Assembly (NCBI GenBank): GCA_029550345.1
Contig: JAKPHK010000133.1
Coordinates: 1-48,898 of the forward strand
DNA: 48,898 nucleotides
Direction: 5' to 3'
DNA from: Pseudomonadota bacterium
GTDB lineage: Bacteria; Pseudomonadota; Alphaproteobacteria; Sphingomonadales; Sphingomonadaceae
In this document: one piece after another, positions 1-8,854 of the stretch
How positions within the stretch are numbered: position 1 is the stretch's first letter
How the letters are laid out: the number at the start of each line of letters is the position of its first letter
The notes under the pieces: generated by a model
Databases searched by the model: none
What the model saw: the letters and a program-made list of their open reading frames with translations, nothing else
What the model was told of the DNA's origin: nothing
Program-made: the position numbers and the translations under genes

Positions 1-843
1 CCAGACCGAGGCATAGAGCGAGCGGGAGCCCTTGTTCGCATCCTCGCAGGCCAGCAGCCGCTGGGTAATGTCCTGATCCAGCCCCGAACTCGCGAGGTTG
101 AGCAGCATCACCCCGGTCAGCACCGCGAACAGGCCAAATGGAGCGGAAAGATCGAGGGTGGGGTTGATCAGGGTCAGCTTGGGGCCAAGCCGTTCCACCG
201 CCTCGCCCAGCGTCAGGTCCAGCCCGCTCCACAGGTGCCAGGCAACCAGCGCCGCCGCCCCGACATAGAGCACGACCTGAACCAGATCGCTCCAGATCAC
301 CGATTCGAGCCCGCCCATGAAAGTGAAGACCAGCCCGAACACCAGCAAGCCGAAGGCTGCGATCGCAATGTGCTGGGGGGTCACGTCAAGGAACAGAATC
401 ATCGATACCGCGATCGCCGCCAGATAGAGCCGCGCCCCGCTCGCGAAAATCCGCCCGATCAGATACATCGCCGCCGCAGCGCGCCGGGCCGTGGCATCGA
501 ACCGGCTTTCCAGCAGTTCATAGACTGTCGTCACCTTCAGCGCATAGAACCGCGGGATCAGCACATTGGCGACGATCCACGCCGCCAGCAACGCCGCCAG
601 AACCCCGCCCAGATAGGTGTAGTCGCCGCGATAGGAATTGTCCGGCACCCCCAGGAAGGTTGCCGCCGATTGCACCGTGGACAGCACCGAAATCGCTACC
701 AGCCAGGTTGGCGCGTGGTGCCCGGCGAGGAAATAGTCTTCGCTCTTCATGCCGCGCCGGGTGGTCAGCCAGCCGGCCAGGGCCAGGATCAGGACATAAC
801 CGCCCAGCACCGCCCAATCGGCCCCGGTGAAACTGGTGTGCAT
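1..843 (-). CDS. Sodium:solute symporter (SSS family), C-terminal part missing
   Basis: Membrane transporter that would couple Na+ entry to uptake of an organic solute; the substrate cannot be told. The visible 281 residues start MHTSFTGADWAVLGGYV and stay open to the window edge, so the 3' end of the gene lies outside. Features typical of the family are a first hydrophobic helix (about residues 9-26), then GMKSEDYFLAG, then a helix with STVQSAATFLG, and FMGGLESVIWSDLVQ around residue 180, with at least six hydrophobic segments in total. The ATG at 841-843 fits the usual SSS N-terminus. It is transcribed away from rpsU, with 234 bases between them. Confidence 0.88.
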   Translation of the reverse strand, partial: MHTSFTGADWAVLGGYVLILALAGWLTTRRGMKSEDYFLAGHHAPTWLVAISVLSTVQSAATFLGVPDNSYRGDYTYLGGVLAALLAAWIVANVLIPRFYALKVTTVYELLESRFDATARRAAAAMYLIGRIFASGARLYLAAIAVSMILFLDVTPQHIAIAAFGLLVFGLVFTFMGGLESVIWSDLVQVVLYVGAAALVAWHLWSGLDLTLGEAVERLGPKLTLINPTLDLSAPFGLFAVLTGVMLLNLASSGLDQDITQRLLACEDANKGSRSLYASVW

Positions 844-1077
844 GAAAATCCCCCCGGCTGCGTCTGCTTGCATGACCACAGATCGCAGCCCAGCGCAAAT
901 CTCCGGTCGGGGGGCAATGCAGGCTTGCCATGGCTGCCTGTTCCTGCTAGCCGCCCGCCGGTTCGAGCCGATCCTTCAAGGGATTCGGCGCTTTTTCGTT
1001 TTGATTCGCTAAAGGTGCTCCCCCGCGCCAAGGATGAAGCGGGGTTCTCGCCTTTTGTATTTGAGGTGGCTTAGTCT

Positions 1078-1284
1078 ATGCAAATTCTCGTCCGCGACAA
1101 CAACGTCGAACAGGCCCTGCGCGCGCTCAAGAAGAAGCTGCAGCGTGAAGGCGTGTACCGCGAGATGAAGCTGCGCCGTCACTACGAAAAGCCGAGCGAA
1201 AAGCGCGCCCGTGAAAAGGCTGCCGCCGTGCGCCGCGCCCGCAAGATGGAGCGCAAGCGGATGGAGCGTGACGGGGTCAAGTAA
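1078..1284 (+). CDS. rpsU: 30S ribosomal protein S21
   Basis: Small-subunit protein bS21, which sits near the 3' end of 16S rRNA and helps initiation. The 68 residues begin [20 protein letters not shown] and end in a very basic tail ([13 protein letters not shown]), matching the length and charge of alphaproteobacterial S21. A GAGGTGG ribosome-binding site lies 8 bases before the ATG. The leader carries a 6-bp hairpin (1021-1026 pairing with 1039-1044) of unknown meaning. A strong terminator follows, so rpsU is probably a single-gene unit. Confidence 0.97.
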   Translation: MQILVRDNNVEQALRALKKKLQREGVYREMKLRRHYEKPSEKRAREKAAAVRRARKMERKRMERDGVK

Positions 1285-1327
1285 ACCCCGTTTCGGCCCT
1301 TGAACCGGGGGCCTCGATAAGCCATGA

Positions 1328-1353
1328 GGGCGCGGACAGTTCCGCGCCCTTTT
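1328..1353 (+). terminator. Rho-independent terminator of rpsU
   Basis: Perfect 9-bp stem (GGGCGCGGA, 1328-1336, with TCCGCGCCC, 1341-1349), a 4-base loop and then TTTT. It lies 44 bases after the rpsU stop and ahead of the FKBP gene. Confidence 0.88.
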
Positions 1354-1379
1354 GCGTATTCTCCAGACAGGAAAACCAG

Positions 1380-1955
1380 ATGACCGAAATTACCCGCGTA
1401 CCGCTTCAGCCGATCGCCAAGGGCGCGCTGACCAAGCTCTGGCTGGGTGTTGCCGCTGCCGCTCTGGCCGCGGGCGGGGTGGTCTATGCTTCGTTGCCGC
1501 CGGGGATCGATCTGGAAACGGTCACGGCGGGCACTGGCGCTTCGCCCAAGGACGGCGATGTGGTGTTCATCAAATACGTCGGCAAGCTCGCCGACGGGAC
1601 TGAGTTCCAGCGCACCCCGGATGAACCGATCGTGCCAATCCCGGGCATGATTCCCGATGGCGTACCGATGCTGGTCGGCGGCGGCGTTCCGGGCTTCAAC
1701 GAAGCACTGGTCAAGATGCAGAAGGGCGGCAAGTACACGCTGCACATCCCGGCCGAGAAGGCCTACGGCGCCAACCCGCCGCCGGAATCGTCGATCCCGC
1801 CGAACTCCGATCTGGTGTTTGAAATCACGCTGGTTGACTTCATGACCCGTGATGAGGCTGAGAAGAAGTTCAAGGCCGTGGACGAGGCGATGGCCAAGAT
1901 GAACCCCGAAGGTGCCAAGGGCGCCCCGGACAAGGCACCGGGCAAGCCCGAGTAG
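1380..1955 (+). CDS. FKBP-type peptidyl-prolyl cis-trans isomerase, membrane anchored
   Basis: Proline isomerase and folding helper expected on the periplasmic side. The 191 residues have a short cytoplasmic N-terminus, one hydrophobic helix (about 18-40, LWLGVAAAALAAGGVVYA), then an FKBP domain (about 55-155) with GDVVFIKYVGKLADGTEF, PGFNEALVKMQKGGKY, IPAEKAYG and IPPNSDLVFEITLVDF. The Lys/Glu/Ala/Pro-rich tail (158-191) is probably disordered. The gene ends 21 bases before gatC and is likely co-transcribed with the gat genes. The helix could also be an uncleaved or cleaved signal sequence. Confidence 0.9.
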   Translation: MTEITRVPLQPIAKGALTKLWLGVAAAALAAGGVVYASLPPGIDLETVTAGTGASPKDGDVVFIKYVGKLADGTEFQRTPDEPIVPIPGMIPDGVPMLVGGGVPGFNEALVKMQKGGKYTLHIPAEKAYGANPPPESSIPPNSDLVFEITLVDFMTRDEAEKKFKAVDEAMAKMNPEGAKGAPDKAPGKPE

Positions 1956-1976
1956 GCGGACAGGTAAGGGACGCGA

Positions 1977-2279
1977 ATGTCGGTTGATACTGCCACGGTG
2001 GCAAAAATCGCCGCTCTGGCCCGGATCAAGGTGTCCGAGGCCGAGCTTGAGGCAATGGTGCCCGAACTCAACGGAATCCTCGCCTGGGTTGAGCAACTGG
2101 GCGAAGTGGACGTCGCCGGGATCGAGCCGATGACCGCGGTGATCGAAAACCACCTGCGGCTGCGCGATGACGTGATCGATGCCGATCCGCTGACCGGCGG
2201 GAACAACCGCGATGCGGTACTGGCTAATGCCCCGGCGGCCGAACACGGCTTTTTCGGCGTGCCCAAGGTGATCGAATAA
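1977..2279 (+). CDS. gatC: Asp/Glu-tRNA amidotransferase subunit C
   Basis: Small subunit of the GatCAB amidotransferase, which turns Glu-tRNA(Gln) and/or Asp-tRNA(Asn) into the amide forms; GatC holds GatA and GatB together. It has the normal length (100 residues) and family pattern: [19 protein letters not shown] at the start, [16 protein letters not shown] in the middle and LRDDVI near residue 65. Its TAA stop overlaps the gatA ATG by one base, which implies translational coupling. Confidence 0.96.
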   Translation: MSVDTATVAKIAALARIKVSEAELEAMVPELNGILAWVEQLGEVDVAGIEPMTAVIENHLRLRDDVIDADPLTGGNNRDAVLANAPAAEHGFFGVPKVIE

Positions 2280-3763
2280 TGACCGACCTGACCGAATTCG
2301 GCGTCGCCGCAATCCGCGATGGCGTTGCCAAGGGCGATTTTTCCGCGGTTGAAGTGGCTGAGGCGTTCAATGCCAATGTCGCCGCCGCCTCCGCGCTCAA
2401 CGCCTTCATCGTCGCCACGCCCGATGCTGCGATCGAAGCGGCCAAGGCAACCGATGCGCGCCGCGCCGCCGGGCAGTCGCTCGGCAAGATGGGCGGGGTG
2501 CCGATCGGCATGAAGGACCTGTTCGCCACCAAGGGCGTGCAGACCACCGCCGCCAGCCATATCCTTGAAGGGTTCAGGCCCGAATACGAAAGCACCGTTT
2601 CCGCAAAGCTGTGGGATGCCGGCGCCGGGATGCTGGGCAAGCTCAACCTCGATCAGTTCGCGATGGGATCGTCGAACGAGACGAGCTATTTCGGCAATGT
2701 GATTTCGCCCTGGCGCCGCAACGATGGCGGCAATGCGGCGATGGCTCCGGGCGGCAGCTCGGGCGGCAGTTCGGCGGCGGTCGCGGCGCGGCTGGCACCG
2801 GCGGCAACCGGCACCGACACCGGCGGCTCGATCCGCCAGCCTTCCGCCTTTACCGGCATTTCGGGGATCAAGCCGACCTATGGCCGGTGCAGCCGTTGGG
2901 GCATCGTTGCCTTTGCCAGCTCGCTCGATCAGGCCGGGCCGATGGCGCGCGACGTGCGCGACTGCGCGATCATGCTTGAGGCGATGGCCGGGTTCGATCC
3001 CAAGGATGCGACCAGCCTGAACCTGCCCGTGCCCGAATGGGAAGCCGGGCTGAGCGGCGATCTGCGCGGCAAGAAGGTCGGCATTCCGCGCGAATACCGG
3101 GTCGATGGGCTGGACGCCGATGTCGCCGCGAGCTGGGACCGCGGGATCGAATGGCTGAAGGATGCCGGGGCTGAGATCGTTGAGATCAGCCTGCCGCACA
3201 CCAAATATGCCCTTCCGGCCTATTACATCATCGCCCCTGCCGAAGCCTCCAGCAACCTCGCCCGGTATGACGGGGTGCGTTACGGCCTGCGTGATCTGCC
3301 CGATGGGGCGAACCTGCAGGATATGTACGCCGCCACCCGCGCTGCCGGGTTCGGGGCAGAGGTGAAGCGCCGGATCCTTATCGGCACCTATGTGCTGAGT
3401 GCCGGTTTCTATGACGCCTATTACACCCAGGCGCAGAAGGTCCGCACGCTGATCAGCCACGATTTCAAGAACGCCTTTACGGAAGTTGACGTGATCCTGG
3501 CCCCGACCGCGCCAACGGCTGCCTTCGGCCTGGGCGAGATGGTTTCCGATCCGCTGGCGATGTATCTGAACGACGTGTTCGCCGTGCCGGCCTCGCTGGC
3601 GGGCCTGCCCGCGATGTCGGTTCCCGCCGGCCTCAACCGCGAAGGCCTGCCGCTGGGCCTCCAGATCATCGGCCGCGAATTTGACGAGCAGGGCGTGCTC
3701 AATGCCGGGCTGGCGATTGAGGCGCGGGCACAGTTCTCGGCCAAGCCGGAAAAGTGGTGGTAA
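2279..3763 (+). CDS. gatA: Asp/Glu-tRNA amidotransferase subunit A (glutaminase/amidase)
   Basis: Amidase-signature subunit that releases ammonia from glutamine for the GatB kinase/transamidation site. The 494 residues are full length. The Ser-cisSer-Lys triad can be placed at K79 (GVPIGMKDL), S160 (in [10 protein letters not shown]) and S184 ([10 protein letters not shown]), with the usual 24-residue gap between the two serines. The start overlaps the gatC stop (TAATG), and gatB begins one base after the gatA stop, so C, A and B form one operon. Confidence 0.98.
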   Translation: MTDLTEFGVAAIRDGVAKGDFSAVEVAEAFNANVAAASALNAFIVATPDAAIEAAKATDARRAAGQSLGKMGGVPIGMKDLFATKGVQTTAASHILEGFRPEYESTVSAKLWDAGAGMLGKLNLDQFAMGSSNETSYFGNVISPWRRNDGGNAAMAPGGSSGGSSAAVAARLAPAATGTDTGGSIRQPSAFTGISGIKPTYGRCSRWGIVAFASSLDQAGPMARDVRDCAIMLEAMAGFDPKDATSLNLPVPEWEAGLSGDLRGKKVGIPREYRVDGLDADVAASWDRGIEWLKDAGAEIVEISLPHTKYALPAYYIIAPAEASSNLARYDGVRYGLRDLPDGANLQDMYAATRAAGFGAEVKRRILIGTYVLSAGFYDAYYTQAQKVRTLISHDFKNAFTEVDVILAPTAPTAAFGLGEMVSDPLAMYLNDVFAVPASLAGLPAMSVPAGLNREGLPLGLQIIGREFDEQGVLNAGLAIEARAQFSAKPEKWW

Positions 3764-3764
3764 G

Positions 3765-5255
3765 ATGAGCAACTATCGCGTTCAGGGCGCAACCGGTGAG
3801 TGGGAGGTCGTGATCGGCCTGGAAGTCCATGCACAGGTCACTTCCAATTCCAAGCTGTTTTCCGGCGCCGCCACCGCCTTCGGGGCGGAGCCGAACAGCC
3901 AGGTTTCGCTGGTCGATGCCGCCATGCCGGGGATGCTGCCGGTGCCCAACCGCGAATGCATCCGCCAGGCGGTGCGCACCGGGATGGCGATCGACGCGGT
4001 GATCAACAAGTGGTCGCGGTTTGACCGCAAGAACTACTTCTACGCCGATCTGCCGCAGGGTTATCAGATCAGCCAGCTCTATCATCCGCTGGTCGGTGAA
4101 GGCTCGCTCGAGGTGATCCTCGATGAGAAGGACCCTGAGGGCAGCACCAAGACCATCGGGATCGAGCGGATCCACGTTGAGCAGGACGCGGGCAAGCTGA
4201 TGCACGACCAGCACCCGACGATGAGCTACGTCGATCTCAACCGTTCGGGCGTGGCGCTGATGGAAATCGTCAGCCGCCCGGATATGCGCAGCCCGGCAGA
4301 GGCGGGGGCCTATCTTGCCAAGCTGCGGCAGATCCTGCGCTATGTCGGATCGTGCGACGGCAATATGGATCAGGGCTCGATGCGCGCCGACGTCAACGTT
4401 TCGGTCCGCCGCCCCGGCGAGGAATTCGGCACCCGGACCGAGACCAAGAACGTCAACTCGGTCCGCTTCGTGATGGCCGTGGTCGAAACCGAGGCGCGCC
4501 GCCAGGTCGATCTGATCGAGGATGGCGGCACCGTGGTGCAGGAAACCCGGCTCTACGATCCCGACAAGAATGAGACGCGGTCGATGCGCAGCAAGGAAGA
4601 CGCGCACGATTACCGCTACTTCCCCGATCCCGACCTGCTCCCGCTGGAACTGGACGACGCCTTCCTGGAGGAATGCCGTGCCAGCCTGCCCGAGCTGCCC
4701 GATGCCAAGCGCCACCGCTATGAAACCGCACTGGGGCTTTCGGCCTATAATGCCAATGCACTGACCGCCGATGTCGATGTTGCCCGCCAGTTCGAGGCGC
4801 TGCTCGGCTCGGTCGCCAAGGCAAGCGGCAAGGGTGAGGGCGAGGCTTCAAAGCGGGTGGCCAACTGGCTGCTGTCCGAAGCACCGGGTGTGCTGAACGC
4901 CGCCGGGGTTGGCGGCGACCATCCCAAGAATTCGGTCGAGGCCAACACGGCAATCGTCGTCGCCACCGAAAGCGGGCTGATTTCCGGCTCCAAGGCCAAG
5001 GAAATTTTTGCCGAATACCTGACCGGCGAGATTGACCTCGCCGCCGCGATCGAGGCGAACAAGCAGACCAGCGACACCGGCGCGATCGAAGCCGCAGTGG
5101 ACGCCGTGCTTGCCGCCAATGCCGACAAGGTCGCCGAATACAAGGGCGGCAAGGAGGCCCTGTTCGGTTTCTTCGTCGGCCAGACGATGAAGGCCATGCA
5201 GGGCAAGGGCAACCCGCAGCTGGTCAATCAGGTGCTGAAGACGAAGCTGGGTTGA
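3765..5255 (+). CDS. gatB: Asp/Glu-tRNA amidotransferase subunit B
   Basis: Subunit that phosphorylates the mischarged aminoacyl-tRNA and transfers the ammonia made by GatA. The 496 residues begin [24 protein letters not shown]. The catalytic GatB_N part contains [29 protein letters not shown] and [14 protein letters not shown], and the C-terminal YqeY-like tail ends [15 protein letters not shown]. The open frame extends 28 codons further upstream inside gatA, but the ATG at 3765 gives the family N-terminus and sits just after the gatA stop. A strong terminator follows. Confidence 0.98.
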   Translation: MSNYRVQGATGEWEVVIGLEVHAQVTSNSKLFSGAATAFGAEPNSQVSLVDAAMPGMLPVPNRECIRQAVRTGMAIDAVINKWSRFDRKNYFYADLPQGYQISQLYHPLVGEGSLEVILDEKDPEGSTKTIGIERIHVEQDAGKLMHDQHPTMSYVDLNRSGVALMEIVSRPDMRSPAEAGAYLAKLRQILRYVGSCDGNMDQGSMRADVNVSVRRPGEEFGTRTETKNVNSVRFVMAVVETEARRQVDLIEDGGTVVQETRLYDPDKNETRSMRSKEDAHDYRYFPDPDLLPLELDDAFLEECRASLPELPDAKRHRYETALGLSAYNANALTADVDVARQFEALLGSVAKASGKGEGEASKRVANWLLSEAPGVLNAAGVGGDHPKNSVEANTAIVVATESGLISGSKAKEIFAEYLTGEIDLAAAIEANKQTSDTGAIEAAVDAVLAANADKVAEYKGGKEALFGFFVGQTMKAMQGKGNPQLVNQVLKTKLG

Positions 5256-5279
5256 TCCCGATCTGATCGACACAAGAAA

Positions 5280-5316
5280 GGGCGCCGGAGCATCTCTCCG
5301 GCGCCCTTCGTGTTTT
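5280..5316. terminator. Bidirectional terminator between gatB and a small hypothetical gene
   Basis: Perfect 11-bp stem (GGGCGCCGGAG, 5280-5290, with CTCCGGCGCCC, 5296-5306) and a 5-base loop. On the plus strand it is followed by TTCGTGTTTT. On the minus strand the stem is followed by TTTCTTGTG, so it can end both converging transcripts. Confidence 0.87.
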
Positions 5317-5334
5317 GGGTCCTGGCGGCGCGGC

Positions 5335-5634
5335 TTATGCCTTGCGCGTACCCGACAGCGGGAAGCTGCCGAAGGCGCCGGCCTTGACCGAGCCGGTGAT
5401 GGTATCGCCATCGACGGTCGCTTCGCCTTCCAGGGTCATCGGCATCGGCACGGTCATCTTCATGGTCCAGGTCAGCTTGTTGCCATCGACCTTGCCGTTT
5501 TCCATTTCCATCGAGCCCATCGCGCCGACGTTCGATCCGGTGAAGGTATCGCCATCGACGTTGATCGTCACATCGCTCTTCTGGTCGCCCATCGGGGTCT
5601 TGGTCACGCATTCATAGGTGCCGGCAACAGACAT
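5335..5634 (-). CDS. Hypothetical protein with three VDG(D/N) repeats
   Basis: Function unknown. The 99 residues have no signal peptide or membrane segment. Three similar pieces lie 23-25 residues apart: VDGDTFTGS (26-34), VDGNKLTWT (49-57) and VDGDTITGS (74-82). They alternate with Met/Gly-rich strands (MGSMEMENG, MTVPMPMTLEG), which suggests a small all-beta fold of repeated hairpins. GAGGAG 7 bases before the ATG fixes the start. It lies 50 bases downstream of the M16 protease gene on the same strand and may share its transcript. I recall similar proteins in sphingomonads, but that is memory rather than a search. Confidence 0.8.
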   Translation of the reverse strand: MSVAGTYECVTKTPMGDQKSDVTINVDGDTFTGSNVGAMGSMEMENGKVDGNKLTWTMKMTVPMPMTLEGEATVDGDTITGSVKAGAFGSFPLSGTRKA

Positions 5635-5684
5635 TGGTTTTCTCCTCTCAGAATTCGAAACTTACAGGGGGGTAAGTAAGCCAA

Positions 5685-8585
5685 TCACTCGCCGCTCTTG
5701 GCCTCGCTGTCAACCGGGGTCACGACCTCCACCGGCAGACCCAGGTCCTTGAGCTGCGGTTCGACGGTCTTGCGGTCGCCGACCACCACGAAAGTCAGGC
5801 CATCGGGCTGGAGCCAGGTCTTTGCCGCCGCGTCGATCGCCTTGGTGTCGATCGCGCGGTAGCGGCTGGGCAGGGTAGCCTGATAATCATCGGCGCGGTT
5901 CAGCTCCCGGTTGGAAACCAGCGCGCCAAGCACCTGGGCGTTGGTTTCATAACGGTTGGGCAGGCCGCGGATGTTGCCATCGGTGGCGCGGTTGAATTCG
6001 ACCGGATCGACCCCGCGTTTGGCCGGAAAATCGGCCATGTCCTTGCGAATCGCGGCGATCGAGGCGCCGGTCTTGTCGCTCTGCACCGGGGCGATCACCA
6101 GCAGGCTGCGCGGCCCGCGCGGGCTGCGGACAAGGGAGCGGACCCCATAGGACCAGCCCTTTTCCTCACGCAGATCGAGGTTGAGTCGCGACAGGAAGTT
6201 GTTGCCCAGCACCTCGTTGGCCAGATCGAGCGCCTCCAGCCCCTGATCGCGCCCGCTGAGCGGCAGGACCCGGCCCGCGACGATCACCGATTGCGGCGAT
6301 CCGGGGCGGTCGATCAGCACGATCCGCGGCTGCGGCGCGGGCACCGCGGCATCGAGCGATTTGACGCCGCGCGGGCTGGCCGGGGCCCGCCACGATCCGA
6401 ACGAGGATTCGAGCATTGGCAGCAAGGTCGCCATATCGACATCGCCGACCACGGTGATGGTCATGTTGTCGGGCCGCAGCCACTTGGCCTGGGCGGCGCG
6501 CAGGCTGGCGGGGGACATCGCCTTGACGGTTCCGGCATCGCCCAGCCCATCACCCGGCTGACCATAGGGGTGCGCAGGCCCGAACAGGATCGGGCTGATC
6601 GTGCGCATCGCCAGCGCCCGGGGGCTGGCCTTGGCCTGGGCGATATCGGCCAGCTGCTGATCGCGGGCGCGGGCCACGTCTTCGTCGCGGAAGGCGGGGT
6701 TGCGGACCACATCGGCCAGCAGATCGAGCGAGGGCGCAAGGTTGGGCGACAGCGCCGAGAGCGTGACGGTTGAGGCATCAAGGCCCGCGCCCGTACCGAT
6801 CCGCGCGCCCAGCCGCTCCTGATCCTCGGCGATCTGGGTGGCGCTGCGGGTGGCGGTGCCTTCATCCAGAACGTCGAACAGCAGGGTCTGGGTTCCCGCC
6901 GCGTCCTGAAGATCGGCGGCATAGCCGGCATCGAACGAAAGGTTGACCAGCACCGTCGGCACGCCACTGCGCCGGGCCAGAACCACCGGAACGCCGTTGG
7001 ACAGGGTGGCGCGTTCAACCTTGGGGAAAGCAAGATCGCCGACCGGGGCGACCGGCGGCAGCTCACGCTTGGGACCCTGGGCCAGTTTCGGCGCGGGCTT
7101 TTTCGCATCGGGCTTGGGTGGCGCGGATGTCGCCTCATCGCCCCAGCCGCCCATCACCGCGCCCTTCTCGGTGCGCTTGCCCGGCGTGATCGCCAGGGCA
7201 TAGACCGGCCGCGAGAGCCAGCGCTGCAAGGCAGACTGGACCTGCGCCGGGGTCAGCGCGGCGATCTGGGCCAGGTCCTTCTTTACCTGCAGCGGATCGC
7301 CCGAATAGAGTTCCCCTTCGGCCAGCTGCGCGCCCTTGCCCGAAAAGCCGCCGACCTGTTCCAGCGCAAGAATCTGGCCCGAAACCGCGCTGGTTGCGGC
7401 GCGCCGCAGTTCGTCCTCACTCGGCCCTTCGGCCAGCAGCCGGGCGATTTCCGCATCCAGCGCGGCTTCGGCCACGGCGCGATCGACGCCCGGCTTGATA
7501 TCCATCTGCACCTGCAGGAAGCTGACCTGCTCAAACTGCAGGACAAAGGCCGAAACCGAAGTCGCCACGCCCTTGCCGCGGACCAGCGCATTGTCGAGCC
7601 GGGACGAGGCCAGACCGCCCAACACCTTCAGGCCCATGTCGAGCGCCGGGGCATCGGGATCGTTGAGCCCGGGGCCGGACCAGACCCGATAGACCCGCGT
7701 CAGCGGCACCTGATCGGTCATCTCGCGCTTGACCGGGGCGGCCAGGGTGACCGGCCCGGCATCGACCTTGCGCACGTCCGGTCCGCGCGGAATATCGCCG
7801 AACCACTTCTGCACCATCGGCCGGGCGGTGGCGGCATCGATATCGCCGGACAGGACCAGCACCACGTTGTTGGGGGCATAGTTCCCGGTAAACCAGCCGC
7901 GCACATCGGAAAGGCTGGCGGCATCAAGATCGGCCATCGAACCGATGGTCGAATGGCGATAGGGGTGGCCGACCGGGAACAGTCCGTCGCCGATCGCATA
8001 TTCGGCCAGGCCATAGCTGTCGTTATCGCCCTGGCGCTTTTCGTTCTGGACGACCCCGCGCTGCTTATCGAGCTTGTCCTGGCTGACCGCGCCGAGCAGG
8101 TGGCCCATCCGGTCGCTTTCCATCATCAGCGCCAGCTCGGTCGCGCCGGTGGGTACGGTCTCGACATAATTGGTCCGGTCGTACCACGTCGATCCGTTGG
8201 TCGGGGTCGAGCCGGCACCTTCCAGCGGCACGTCGAAATTGGGCACGTTTTCCGATCCGCCGAACATCAGGTGTTCGAACAGGTGGGCAAAGCCGGTGCG
8301 GCCCTTGGGCTCATGCTTTGAACCGACCCGGTAATAGAGCGTGACGCCCACGATCGGCGCCTTCCGATCGGTATGGACCAGCACCGTCAGGCCATTGGCC
8401 AGGGTGAACTTCTCATAAGGAATATCGACTTTGGCGACCAGATCAGACAGCGGCGCCGGCCCGGCCGGGGCAGGTGCCGCAACCGGAGCCACTGCGGCAG
8501 GCGCGGCGGCCAGATCGGCCTTGGGTGCAGTGGCGCAGGCGCCAAGCGAGAGGGCAAGCAGCGAGGTGAGGGCAAGGCGGCGCAT
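5685..8585 (-). CDS. M16 family zinc metallopeptidase, two-domain lipoprotein
   Basis: Peptidase expected in the periplasm. The N-terminus has a lipobox ending at C17 (LSLGAC), followed by an Ala/Pro-rich linker. The first M16 domain (about 55-290) has the inverted zinc motif H101-LFE-H105 and the third ligand E182 (VVQNEKRQ). A second M16-like half (about 530-950) has the fold pattern (LSFDAGYAADLQDAAGTQTLLFDVLDEGT) but no HxxEH, so only the first half should be catalytic, as is normal for the two-half members. The length of 966 residues is normal. Substrates cannot be told. It is divergent from clpB. Confidence 0.93.
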   Translation of the reverse strand: MRRLALTSLLALSLGACATAPKADLAAAPAAVAPVAAPAPAGPAPLSDLVAKVDIPYEKFTLANGLTVLVHTDRKAPIVGVTLYYRVGSKHEPKGRTGFAHLFEHLMFGGSENVPNFDVPLEGAGSTPTNGSTWYDRTNYVETVPTGATELALMMESDRMGHLLGAVSQDKLDKQRGVVQNEKRQGDNDSYGLAEYAIGDGLFPVGHPYRHSTIGSMADLDAASLSDVRGWFTGNYAPNNVVLVLSGDIDAATARPMVQKWFGDIPRGPDVRKVDAGPVTLAAPVKREMTDQVPLTRVYRVWSGPGLNDPDAPALDMGLKVLGGLASSRLDNALVRGKGVATSVSAFVLQFEQVSFLQVQMDIKPGVDRAVAEAALDAEIARLLAEGPSEDELRRAATSAVSGQILALEQVGGFSGKGAQLAEGELYSGDPLQVKKDLAQIAALTPAQVQSALQRWLSRPVYALAITPGKRTEKGAVMGGWGDEATSAPPKPDAKKPAPKLAQGPKRELPPVAPVGDLAFPKVERATLSNGVPVVLARRSGVPTVLVNLSFDAGYAADLQDAAGTQTLLFDVLDEGTATRSATQIAEDQERLGARIGTGAGLDASTVTLSALSPNLAPSLDLLADVVRNPAFRDEDVARARDQQLADIAQAKASPRALAMRTISPILFGPAHPYGQPGDGLGDAGTVKAMSPASLRAAQAKWLRPDNMTITVVGDVDMATLLPMLESSFGSWRAPASPRGVKSLDAAVPAPQPRIVLIDRPGSPQSVIVAGRVLPLSGRDQGLEALDLANEVLGNNFLSRLNLDLREEKGWSYGVRSLVRSPRGPRSLLVIAPVQSDKTGASIAAIRKDMADFPAKRGVDPVEFNRATDGNIRGLPNRYETNAQVLGALVSNRELNRADDYQATLPSRYRAIDTKAIDAAAKTWLQPDGLTFVVVGDRKTVEPQLKDLGLPVEVVTPVDSEAKSGE

Positions 8586-8798
8586 GGTGATGGTGGTCCC
8601 CTGTTCGGCAATTCGAACCGCAGCTTAGCCTGCCGGAGGCCGGAAGCCATAGGGCGTTCGACGAACGGCATGGTCGGCGGGTTCGAAGCGAAGGGGATTC
8701 GCGGGCGTTGGATAGGTTGCCGCAAATGACCGGGCGGGGTATCGGTCAGGGCGGCCTGCCATGCGGCGGGCCGCCCCTTTTCTTTTTGCTGGGGGCCT

Positions 8799-8826
8799 CT
8801 TGTGTTGCGGATCGGCAACACTATCT
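8799..8826 (+). promoter_or_regulatory. Likely RpoH (heat-shock) promoter of clpB
   Basis: CTTGTG (8799-8804) and CTATCT (8821-8826) are 16 bases apart and resemble the alphaproteobacterial sigma-32 elements CTTGAA and CYTATNT. They lie 28 bases upstream of the clpB ATG. A perfect 7-bp inverted repeat, GTGTTGC (8802-8808) and GCAACAC (8815-8821), sits between and across the two boxes. The clpB ribosome-binding site AGGAGG is at 8838-8843. Confidence 0.6.
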
Positions 8827-8854
8827 CAAGGTGTGACAGGAGGCTGATACACCC

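Noticed and set aside
158..843. A plus-strand open frame of 279 codons overlapping the symporter gene.
   Set aside because: Its translation is Arg/Gln/His-rich without domains, whereas the minus strand gives a clear SSS transporter.
940..990. A GGTTCGAGCC stretch that looks like a tRNA T-arm near 959-968.
   Set aside because: No acceptor, D or anticodon arm can be folded around it, so I do not call a tRNA.
5661..5676. A 5-bp inverted repeat (CTTAC/GTAAG) between the M16 gene and the small hypothetical gene.
   Set aside because: Too short and without a T-run to call a terminator.
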